Shown here: positions 25,852-36,000 of the stretch, in pieces
Position numbering within the stretch: the stretch's first letter is position 1
Layout: every line of letters starts with the position of its first letter
Position numbers and translations under genes: made by a program
Notes under the pieces: model-generated
Databases searched by the model: none
Told to the model about the DNA's origin: nothing
The model's input: only the letters and a program-made list of their open reading frames with translations
Assembly (NCBI GenBank): GCA_905221605.1
Contig: CAJNDS010002373.1
Location: forward strand, 290,001 to 354,000
DNA length: 64,000 nucleotides
Source of the DNA: Symbiodinium natans
Taxonomy: Eukaryota > Sar > Dinophyceae > Suessiales > Symbiodiniaceae
Reading direction: 5' to 3'

Positions 25852-26316
25852 GTTTTCAGGCTCGGGATGCTCATGCTTTGCCTGCCTTCGCTTGGCCTGG
25901 TCTCCTGGGAGCCGGGACAGCTTGAGTGGACCAGCCCTCGATACGTAAAGGTGACTATTCAATCGTCCGTAAAGGCCCGCTGAAAACGAACTGAACTCGC
26001 GTAGGCCGTAAAGCATTCATGCGTCACCTCCACGTTCGCTCACGCTGCTTCTTGCCGACCATGTAGCATCGACGTCCTTCTACATTCAGGGAGGTTAAAG
26101 CAGCTGGGACTTATCCTCACTGTCTGGCCTTCTTCGGCTCTACTTTGGGGCACATTGTCGGCAATTGTCGGGCCTCGGGCCCGACGTTGCACTTGAGGTG
26201 AAGCGGGTTTTCTTGTCTCGTATTGACATGCTGTAAACCCAACCCTCTTGCTGCTTCGGCTTTACCACTGGCATGATCCTATACAGCTCTAGCAGCACAG
26301 TCCCGAAGTTCCCTAC

Positions 26317-26444
26317 CCAAAGCAGACAAAGCTTTTTTGCGCTCCCCAAACCATGGGCCTTGTCCAAGTAAAACTGAAAGAGTGCCCGGGTTGAGGCCAG
26401 AAACCCATGTTGCAAAACCACATAGTCGCGGGACATGAGGCCAC
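26317..26444 (-). CDS. probable exon; possible alpha/beta-hydrolase start
   Basis: Bounded by ACCAG and CTTTGG|GTAGGG, a canonical donor. It reads MSRDYVVLQHGFLASTRALF, then QFYLDKAHGLGSAKK. The pattern of beta-strand followed by HGF occurs in alpha/beta-hydrolases, but one motif is not enough for assignment. Confidence 0.4.
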
Positions 26445-27137
26445 CTGGTTCAGACAGATAGCGCAAAATCTACAACTTATTTCGGCAAACTGCCACTGGA
26501 ATGGAATTCGTTGGAATTATTGTGATATGTATGTATGTCTCTTTCTTTGTCTACAGCACAAATGGATACACATTGGTTGATATTCGTAATCGCAATATCG
26601 CTAGGCAGGTAGAGGACTACGCTAGGCTCAAGGAAATGGTACACGAGTCCCCAACATCTTCAAGTCAGCAGCGTGTGAACACAAAAGTGTACCTATGTAG
26701 ATATATATTTACTTCTTGCAGAAAACTCTTGTTAAGCAAAGCATGAACGGATAAGAGAAGGGGACCCCGCGAGGATGCCCTTGAGTGACGAGGCGCATGC
26801 TAACTGTCTGAGTAAGTCGAAGTATGCATCGTAGGTCTTTGCTGCCAGGATCAAGCCGGAGCTTGGCACATCCAACCTGCAGAGCAAGTGCAAATTCACA
26901 TTGAAGGCGTGTTTCTTCGTCACTGCAGCCCGCCTGTGCAGAAATCCGTTCTTGCATCGGCGGTCAGCAAGAATTGGAAACTTCGTACCTGGACATGCTC
27001 ACGGTTCAAGGTTCAGGGCAGGAAAAGCAGCAAAGACCAATAAACTAAAGCAAGGCCATTATGCATTATTATGCACGCACGCATGCATGCATGCATGCAA
27101 TCCATGTGCATATGCTTTATCTTCACACACTACTTAG

Positions 27138-27419
27138 GTGGCAGTGCAGTCAAATTTTTCTGCTGCTTCAACGACAACCAAAGCTTCAGTTGAGTCTTTC
27201 GAATGTTTCCGGGGGCTGACAACATCTCCTGCACACATTCTTCGGGGCTTGTGCTCGACAGCTATCCAGGAAGAGCCAGCCCAACAAAGAAGGCGCACTG
27301 GAGAAAGTGGAAAGCATGTAGCTGGAGAGCATCTCCTGCAGGCATCTGTGGACCAGGCCTTCGACAACCTACATCCTCAATCAAGAAGCCCCTGCATCTC
27401 GGAGATCCCAGCATTTTAG
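27138..27419 (+). CDS. terminal exon of a plus-strand gene
   Basis: After CTACTTAG the frame is open for 93 codons to TAG at 27417-27419, reading VAVQSNFSAASTTTKASVES, then GEHLLQASVDQAFDNLHPQS. Ser/Thr-rich then helical. It may end the gene whose exons lie at 24.3-25.9 kb, but a minus-strand exon candidate at 26.3 kb lies between. Product unknown. Confidence 0.5.
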   Translation: MAVQSNFSAASTTTKASVESFECFRGLTTSPAHILRGLCSTAIQEEPAQQRRRTGESGKHVAGEHLLQASVDQAFDNLHPQSRSPCISEIPAF

Positions 27420-27554
27420 CCTCCCGACAGGACAAGCCCTAAGTAATTCGGCTTCCCAAACCTTCACAGCCTCTTCACAAGGAAAGCTTCCTCAGCGCCT
27501 TACAGGCCCGATTCGAGTTGGGCTTTCCTTCGCGAGGAACGCAGGTTGGGGCTA

Positions 27555-28078
27555 TCAGGTTTTGGCCCAAGGCTCTCGCGCAGAGTGCTCTGCTTCGATG
27601 AAGTCAGCCTCGTCACCCTCCTTGGGCTTCAGCACTTTGGAGGAATGATGAGGATTCAACAGGCAGGCGTATCTCCATTGAGCATCGGACACGGTAACTA
27701 GGCACAGGTGCTCACTTTGCCCAAGCTCAGTTCCATGCTCAAGGCGCCGCACGCGCAAGCTCCATCCGAAAGAGTCAGAAATGATAAAATGGTTGCCACG
27801 GCTCGGTGTCCACCTGCCACTGCGGAGGCTTCAGCACGACACACCGGTCCTGTGCAAAGCTCTTGTGGCTTCCAGGCGTTCTTGGGGGCTTGCTTACAGG
27901 TCTCCGTGCTTGCTTTGAGCTTCTTACGTTTCTCCACCTGCTTAGTGGCTCAATGTCTTTCCCAACTGAACTGGAAGCCTCGTGCTGTCCGAACGGGCGC
28001 AAGGGCCTCGCCATCGAAGACCAGGTCCGGCATCTCAGGCATCTTGCCCGAAAACCTTTTCAAAACGACTTCGGACTT
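27555..28078 (-). CDS. 3' exons of a minus-strand gene, unknown protein
   Basis: Segments reading KSEVVLKRFSGKMPEMPDLV (from 28078, after AG), VEKRKKLKASTETCKQAPKN (from 27937, after AG), VVLKPPQWQ (around 27860) and a last segment FGWSLRVRRLEHGTELGQSE to a stop at 27555 (ending KPKEGDEADFIEAEHSARE). Exon borders are not fixed. The gene ends 136 bases from the stop of the opposing plus-strand exon, a tail-to-tail pair. Confidence 0.45.
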
Positions 28079-28321
28079 CTGGCTCCGTGAATGACAGGGT
28101 TTGGGGTACACATGGTGCACTGTTTGTATCAACGACCTGCGGCATGAGAGAAAGGGCAAAGGGGCCTTCGACTCTGCGCACTTCAGCATCGACAAGCTGT
28201 CATGTACCAACAACCCCTTCTCCCTCAATGTCAAAGCGCGACTACTTTCTGACCGCAACTTTGTCTCCTACCTAACGTCAGATGAAATAACATGAAATAA
28301 CACCACCCGCCACCACCTTAA

Positions 28322-28732
28322 TTGGACAACTGTTGTTTTACGGTTAGTGTCGGCACAATCAATACTGGCTTAGCTCTATGCCTTTTACCACATGTTGGTC
28401 AATATTCCGCATCACTGCGTGTACATGTGCATCTTGCCGACTGCATCCAACACATGAAGACGCACTTCAATGCCCTTGTTTTGAGTACAGCGTTTTACCC
28501 AGACTTCATCAATGACCAAAAAAGTCCAAATCCAGCAAGATCTTCCGACCAACTGCCTAGTAACAGCCTGCTTCCGTCCCGGGCACCTTGGCAAGTCCTG
28601 CAGGCTGCCGATGATGCTTTGGTCAAGGCCACGCCCAAGCTGCCGAAGGCCCTGCCCGCCGTTGAGAAAAAAACTTCCACTGACTTCCATGTGTCTGGTC
28701 TTACGAGTTCAGAACTGAATGAGTTGCCTTGA
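28322..28732 (+). CDS. possible plus-strand ORF, 136 codons
   Basis: Open to a stop at 28732, with a protein-like C-terminal half (QVLQAADDALVKATPKLPKA). The minus strand is open as well. Unassigned. Confidence 0.2.
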   Translation: MDNCCFTVSVGTINTGLALCLLPHVGQYSASLRVHVHLADCIQHMKTHFNALVLSTAFYPDFINDQKSPNPARSSDQLPSNSLLPSRAPWQVLQAADDALVKATPKLPKALPAVEKKTSTDFHVSGLTSSELNELP

Positions 28733-28739
28733 GCTTCAT

Positions 28740-30010
28740 TGACCGCCCTCGCGGGTACTCGCCGAATCAGGTGAGCGATCAACAAATTCAGTGGCCCGAT
28801 ACGAAATTCACAATCTGCCCATTCAGCCAGTCATTTGCTGAGGCCACATGAATTTGCAGTACCTCTGGGGATACATACGTATGCTTTTACAGGAATCATG
28901 CTTTCCATTCTCGGTTTGCTGTTCTCAAGTAGGCCAGGAGCACAACCTCGCTTCCCACTGTATCTGTATCGCTTCCGGCTTCAAATATTTCTGGCCGCCT
29001 TGGCTTTGAGGTTTGTTGGCTTCCCGTTCGGCTTCAGAGGTCCATTGGTTCTTACCTCTCTCAATGACATGTCGCGTTGTGACATCTCAAGCAGCACTGG
29101 CCTGAAGTTAAAGGCCTGGGACATACATCTAGAAGATGTCTTCAGAACAGTCTGAGTCTACTCATGCAGACAGAACCCACTGCGTCCCACTGCGCCTCAG
29201 ACTGGGCCCACTGCAGCACAGGGTGCCTGAAGCCCGTGGCACCTCATGGAGATGCAGGTGCTTGTTTTGGGGGCTGCTGCTATTGCTACTTTCAAGCGAG
29301 ATCGATCGAGAATCTCCCACTCCCATGGCTGCTGTACATGTGCTGCTCGGATACTGAAGTTTTGGAGCACAGCGATCAGGTCCACCGCCCATGCGATCTG
29401 CACATCCGGGCTTGAGTCGAGAAGCCTTGCGTTCAAGAAAGCAGTCAGTAATTAGTAGTGCACCATCAGCTCTCAGGATTCAGGCTTTGCTTGGTGTTGG
29501 GCTGAGCTTCTAACCATCTGTACAAGCACCGCTGGCTGTTGCTGCTTGGTTAAGTGTTCATGCTGCGTAGCTGATCACCAGTTAGCGCTCGTTTACTCTG
29601 CCATCTGCGTCCTCGATGCTTTGTACTCTCCGACATCATCTGATCTCCCACAGCCTGAAGCAGGTCTGAGGGTCAGCTGGGATGTGCTCAGACTTTCATT
29701 TTCCTGCCCCTTGCAATTGCTAGAAACACCATGTGCTGCCTGAAGCCATCCCCTCTGTTTGGGATTCTGGGAACACCACTTCCAGATTTGATGCATGCGC
29801 CGACAAGCATCTTCCCCGTTGCCCACACTTTGTCGGTTTAAGATGGTGACTGCCTCATGGCCTCATGGGCCAATCAGCCATGCAAGTCATTGTTTCATGG
29901 AGCCCCTCCCTGCGTGGCAGCTCGGTCTGGAATCCGCGCAACCCCGCTCATCATTTCCAAATTCTGGCTAGCTGGGGGCTAAGAGAAGCACCGGCCTGAA
30001 ATAGCTCTGT
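28740..30010. other. no gene recognised
   Basis: Mixed short frames. The minus strand here would hold the 3' end of the repeat-protein gene, but I found no further repeat module and no RAP domain. Confidence 0.4.
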
Positions 30011-30013
30011 CGC

Positions 30014-33000
30014 CTCCGCGCCAGCAGTTGCAAAAGCCCAAACCTTGGTCTGCAGCCCCGAAAGGCAAAGTTTGGCCCTTCTCTTCGACCCTCGAGGTTC
30101 GCGCACGGCTTTGCACTTGGACCATTAGTTCTCAGGCTTCGCAGATGCAAAGCAAAGGGGTGATGTAAGCAGATCGTTGGTGGCATAAGGCCTACGAGTC
30201 TAGCCAGCCAAGTCGGGCTGTGCAGGGATCTAAGCTGCCTCGGTCATGCTGTCGCCCTCTAGGTTTTTTTTGCCGCCAATCTAGCCAAGCTCCACGGGCT
30301 GCAAAAGCTTTCGGGTTTATGGTTTAGCCACCCCAGACCCCAGAATCAGCCCGAGACTCGAGGTTTGCAATGCCCTGCGTAGAGAACTCGCCCAACTTTG
30401 CACGGGCTTTCCGGGCAATGAGGGAGAACAACGAGCCTGGAGGGGCTTCAGCTAGTATCTATGCTGTTTCACACAAAAGGCCGTGCACAGACCTTCTTCA
30501 GGACTCCAATGGTTTTGTTGACTCTATTGCAGGCTCTGGTTTGTCCTGCTCTCATTCATCTTTGGCTTACTCCCCGCAACGACAGAGATTTAAGACATTG
30601 TAGCGAGAAACTCGGTCCAACACCAGGAGAATGTGCACAGATTTAGCACTCGATGCAAGCAACACAGTTTTACCTTGGACACAGAAGGCTGTAGCCTTGG
30701 GCTTCAGGAATAAAACCCTTAGAGCATATGGGTAGTCGAGGGACCCCCTTCACTGAGTAACAAACGAAAGTCCGGCCTTCAGCGCCCTGGCCCACTGTCG
30801 CAAAGGCCCAAGCCAGATTCGCGAGCCTGTAGTAAGGCTCGATTTCAGCACCGCCTGTTTCGTTTGCTGTGCTTAATGAGGCCACAAACATGTGTGGAAG
30901 CACACAGGGCATTGGTACTCGCGGGCCACTGGGCTTGTGGAGATCGATTCGTGGCGTAAACCCGCGCGTATCCCGGTTGATTGTTTGCATCCGATGATTT
31001 GTGCGACTGGCTCGGGTCGCAGATCCTGCCGAAAACCGTTTCTTTGGCCCTTGGGCTCGTGCTGCTGCGGTGTGGCATCGCGGAGAATGAGCCCGTCACC
31101 TGGCGAGGAGAGACCCCGGGCTTCGACACTTACACTCGCACTTGCCAAGGAGGTCCTAGGATCTGCAAACTCGGGTCTCATCTATAGGTATCCGGGAATC
31201 ATATTTCAAGTAGCTGAGGCTCCTGGATCATTTGCTTCGACGCTGAATGTCTTGAACTCGTTACAACCCTACTTCACCGGTGGGCTTCGCAAACACTAAA
31301 CCGGCAAGAAGGGTAGATGTTCTTGACCAGCGCTGCACTGTTTCCTGCGTCACCCTGCAGCCCTGAGAAACTTCTGCCACGACAGACCGAAAACCTAGTG
31401 GACTGATTTGGCCGAGCCACCACTGAGGCACCGCGTCCCCAGAGCTTGAAACAGCTCGTCATTCACCTAGGGTTTCCCCTCCCTTTCCCAGCTGCAATGA
31501 CAACGACGGGAACGGGATTCCTGCAACACGACGCTGACATATGCGTCTTGGCGCTGTAACTTGGCAACAGCGATGACAGTAGGTGCCACAATGCCCAAAA
31601 AGAAGACACAACAGTTGGTACGCCCACTGCGCGCGTCACCTCACGGAGTGTCGCGAAAGCCCAGGCGCTGTTCACCTTAGGGAACAGTGGGCCTGATTCC
31701 CTCAAGCTAGCATGTACACCTACCCCTACTTGTCGTTGCAATTCCCATCCAACGTAGCTGACCCTGCTTTTCTTTTCCTCGCTTTCTCCTCGTCCTCCTC
31801 CGCATTACGAGCCTCTCGCCACCTACATTCCATTCTCCGGACCCAAGCCCCAACCGGTTTTACAGACTCGAACCTCAGCTGGCCCTCTGTGGGCACTCTC
31901 CGCACCCCTGAACCTCGCCCTCCGCCCCCGGCCCCCTGGACACGAAACTCAGCCTCTTCACAAAGGCGGATAGCAGTCGCTTCTCCTTCGGCATCTCTTG
32001 GCATTCGCTTTTTTTCGCACCTGCCTCGAGGGAACTCTCTGTCATAAGTTTTTTTTGGGGATCACCGTGAAGGGTTACTTTCGCTGGGCTGAGCGGGAAA
32101 GTCAAGTATTGCAGGTCGAGCTACAGCATTTCCAGTTGTTTTGCAGATTGTTGCAGGTGCTTGCCTCACGTGCTGGGAACCATGGCTTTGGCTCAGCTAT
32201 ACTCAGAAGCTGGCGGTGGAAGGGGGGGTGCGGGTGGGAGAAGCATCTCCGAGCCGTGTTGACACGTAATCGGCCCATGGAAACAGCTGGACTGTTGACT
32301 GGCGCCTTTTGGTTTGGTACAGCCAACAACCGACAACATCGAACAGGGGGAGATGGACAAATGCCCAGCAGCAAGACACAAACAACACCGAAAACGCAGA
32401 AGCTGAGACCAGAAAGCCGAAGAGCCTTAAAAAGCTAGCGGGAGCACCCCAAAAGCCCAGAACCGGAATGTCTGGAGTCAAGAAGCCAGGAGCAACCGCA
32501 GCCCAGGTTGTAAATACAAGCAGGAGTGTGCTCCCCAGTTCTGCTACTGGGGCTCGTACTTCTTGCTTTGCTGGAAGATCTTTCTGACTTGCACTTAATT
32601 TCAGACATTAGTGGCACGGGAGGTTTTGTCCAAAAGGCGCTTCCCAGAAAACCTGCTTTGCCATCGTTTTGGCGCTACAAACGGCGCAGGAGCAGCTTCA
32701 CACGTACACATGGCCATTAACTGCCCCTCAAGCCTGAGGCCTTCCAGACCTGGAGCTTCTACTGCATGCTCACAGAATTTCATGGCTTTCTTTCCATTTC
32801 TTCTCCAGCCGCCTACTGTAGCAGGACTGCTACACGGGAAACACGACCGCACCACCGACGATGTTAAATGTGAAGTCCTGCGACCAGTGGCGACATCTAA
32901 GCACTGGAAGCCGGGCATCCTCTGCAAGACCTGGCCCCGAGAGGCACCGAGAAGTCTTAGAGCTGTTGGGACTTCCAGGTTCCGACTCTGGGGGGGGGGG

Positions 33001-36000
33001 GGGGCCAGCCGCCGTTTGTTGCAGAGGTCGATGCCAAGACTGGGAGCTGAAGCTGTGGGCTCTTGGAAAGATGCCCGTCATGTCCGTCATGTCCGTCAGT
33101 CGTGCTTAGCTTGAGCTTGTGCTCAATGTGCTTCCAATGTGCTAGCCTCGAATAGCAGGACGAGTTTCAGCAACCTCACAACCTCACATTCGGGGCCTGC
33201 TCGGCCAAGCTCGAAACCACCTGGAGGATTGTCCGAGCGACTGTGTTCTTTGGAGTTGGGGGAGGGTGTGTCCTGTGCTGCACTCGACAGAGGATGGAAC
33301 CCCCATATCCCCCATCTGAACTCCTAAGGTAAGGATGCTATCGCATGCTGACGGCACTGCCGGCCGTGAAGGTAGTATTGCCAAGTTCTTGGGGTATTTA
33401 TGCCTTGAACCCCTCAAACCGAAGGCCCCAACATGCGCCTTTGGGTCTCGTACCACCATCGAAGCAAAGGACCAGAGTGTGTTCGCAAGCCTGGTTAGGC
33501 CAGTTAGAGCAGGGAGATTGGGCAGGGACACCGCAACAACGCATTATTCAACTACGCAAACCTGGCATACTTGCCCCTCAGGGAAAGGACCGAAAGCCTG
33601 CAAACCTCGTTTCATCTGGAGAGGGGAATGTGCCCATAATCTTGTGCAGTTGGCTTCCAGGGGCATTGCCTTGAGGTTTAGAGCTTGCCGAGAAGCATGA
33701 CGAGCTCAGAGTTTTGAACGCGCGAACATGCAAACATGCATGTATGTCAAATTGTATGCGAGACCTGGTAAGGGACAAGTCCATCTGGGCCCGGGCGTTT
33801 GTCGTAGTACCCCCGATGTGCCGGCCAGTTTGTTTCCGAAAACTGTGGTGTGTAAAGTGTAAAGCAGGCAGAGGCTGCCCATGATTGTGCACAACCCTTT
33901 GTCGGGCCAGGTTGCGCCGAGACAAAGCAGAAGAAACAAAAAAACAGTTATATTGACTTGCGCATCCTCACTCACCCCATCCCCCCGGTCTGCGTTGTAT
34001 TTGAGAAGGCCGAAATGCCACCAGCAGATTCCAACAATTGTGCCAAGGATTTTGGACCAAATGCAAGACCGTGGCTCTTGTGCCCCAGCGCCCTCCTTCT
34101 GCACAGCCTCTTTGCCCAGGGTGGACAACCTTATGTTCAGGGTTGAGGGTGTGCCAGGAAGGCGTTCAGCTTTGTAGGCATCCAAGCCTGTGTTCGAGAT
34201 ACACGGTTCTCATGGGCGTCACGCTTAGCAAAATTACAACAATAGGCAGCAAGAGTCACAGAAGTAATTCTGCGACCGCGAACCTACAATCCTAACCTCA
34301 AGTCTTGATCTCTGAAGCACCTCCCCTCCCCTCCCCCCTGCCCCCCAACTCCCCGTCCACACCCAAAATATTTCCAACAGCCACGCCACGTTTGCCGCAG
34401 TCGGCTGGCCACCGAGGCAGTGGCCACAGCCCAGGTGAGCGAGGCGAGCTCAACAGCCTTTTCCAGGGCTTGGGGGCGGCTAGTGTTTGGCTTTAACGGT
34501 CCTCGTGGCTCAGCGGGAGCTGCGGACCATCGGGTGCAAGGTTCAATGCTCTTGCGGGCTGTCATTGCTTTTAACAGGCTGGCACACATGTTTCCCTTGC
34601 TTGCTACGCAAAGAGGTTGTCTACGAGCTGCCCCATGTCACCTGGATCCACCCTATTGATACCTAGGAACCACACTCCTGGTACCGAGGACGTAGAGTCT
34701 AGTGGCTTCTAAATCGGAAGAAAGGCCAACATCCGAATATCACCGAATATGAAGCGACGCTGGGTCAATGAATGGACTATGTTACAGGGTGTCTCGCGAA
34801 GTAAATGAGACGAGATCAAAACCCTCAAACGCAAGCAAGCAAGGGGCTTGCGGCAAGTTCACCGAAAGCTCATCCTCGAAGCGTGTAAGCTCGCGCAAGC
34901 AACTGTGCGCTCCAAAGTGTTGGTTTGAACTCGCGTAAGCAACAACTCGAAGCACAAGACGAAACTGTGCGGGCCCGCGCAAGCAAAATGGCAAAATCGT
35001 GGCACGCAAGCAAAGCTCGAAGCGAGCGAGCTCAGGCAAGAAAAAACCTTGATTGGCAACAGATTCGTTTGGGTTTTGGTCATCGCGCAACTGGTGCCGA
35101 GTGTAGGTGCGCCGGCCTGTGTTTCGGGATCCGGGCAGGGTGAGGTCCGGCCCAGCCTTCAAAGCCTGCGGGCGCCTTGCCACCTCGTCGGCGAAGTCCG
35201 CGACCAGGCCTGGCCTTAGGTCTCTACGTCAGGTTTGGCTAGTTTCAGAGTCCATGTGCCCACACAATTTTCAAAGCTGCAAGCGGTCCGAGCACAAAGC
35301 AAGATCATCTATGCAAATCTCAAAGGCCCAAACAACCTCACAAGCCGCATTGCCCCTTGACATCTGACGGATGTCAACACGCCATTCTACTTTACTTTCC
35401 GCCGTGGAGCTCAGCCGTAAGGCTTGCGCAGGCGTACGCTACGTTCACCTTCAGTGGTTGGGGTTAAAGGGGTTTTGTTGAAGGCTACATTGGTCCTCAA
35501 ACAGAGGGCTGGGACCCTTAGAAAGGGACTGGGAAGGAATTATGAAAAGGATTCGAAAAGCTTCTGGAAGGAACCATGCAACGTATGCAACGTGTCCACC
35601 CCTCTCGAGAGAAATCCTTTTCCAGGCAATCCTGCCTAAAGCCTGACGACGTCGGACGCGAGATAACTTTATATCGTACAGCCCTTTATTCACAGAGCGT
35701 TCCACATTCACCCTACCCCCCCCCCTTCTAACATGGAGCTGTGCCACCAGGTGTCGCGGACTTAAGTCTCCTGCAGCAGTGGGGTTTCAGCGCAGCTGAC
35801 CCTTGTGAGCAGGATAGCGGTGACGTGCGATGACTTCGGACACCTTGCTGAAAAGCTCTGTGCAGATATGCCCCAAGGCTACAAGTCAAAATCCCCAGGC
35901 CCCTTGCGAGCTCCTTGCCGCCGCCTTGCCTCTTGGGCACCGGTGGAGAGGAGCGTGCGGTGGCCGGCCTCCAACTTAGCATAGGACCAGAGAAGCCTCA

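Noticed and set aside
27070-27100. GCATGCATGCATGCATGC run as a possible regulatory palindrome
   Set aside because: A simple (GCAT)n microsatellite explains it.
34499-34560. tRNA-like segment with a perfect A box (TGGCTCAGCGGG) and a B-box-like GGTTCAATGCT
   Set aside because: The A-to-B spacing is about nine bases too short, and acceptor and T stems do not pair. At best a decayed tRNA or SINE piece.
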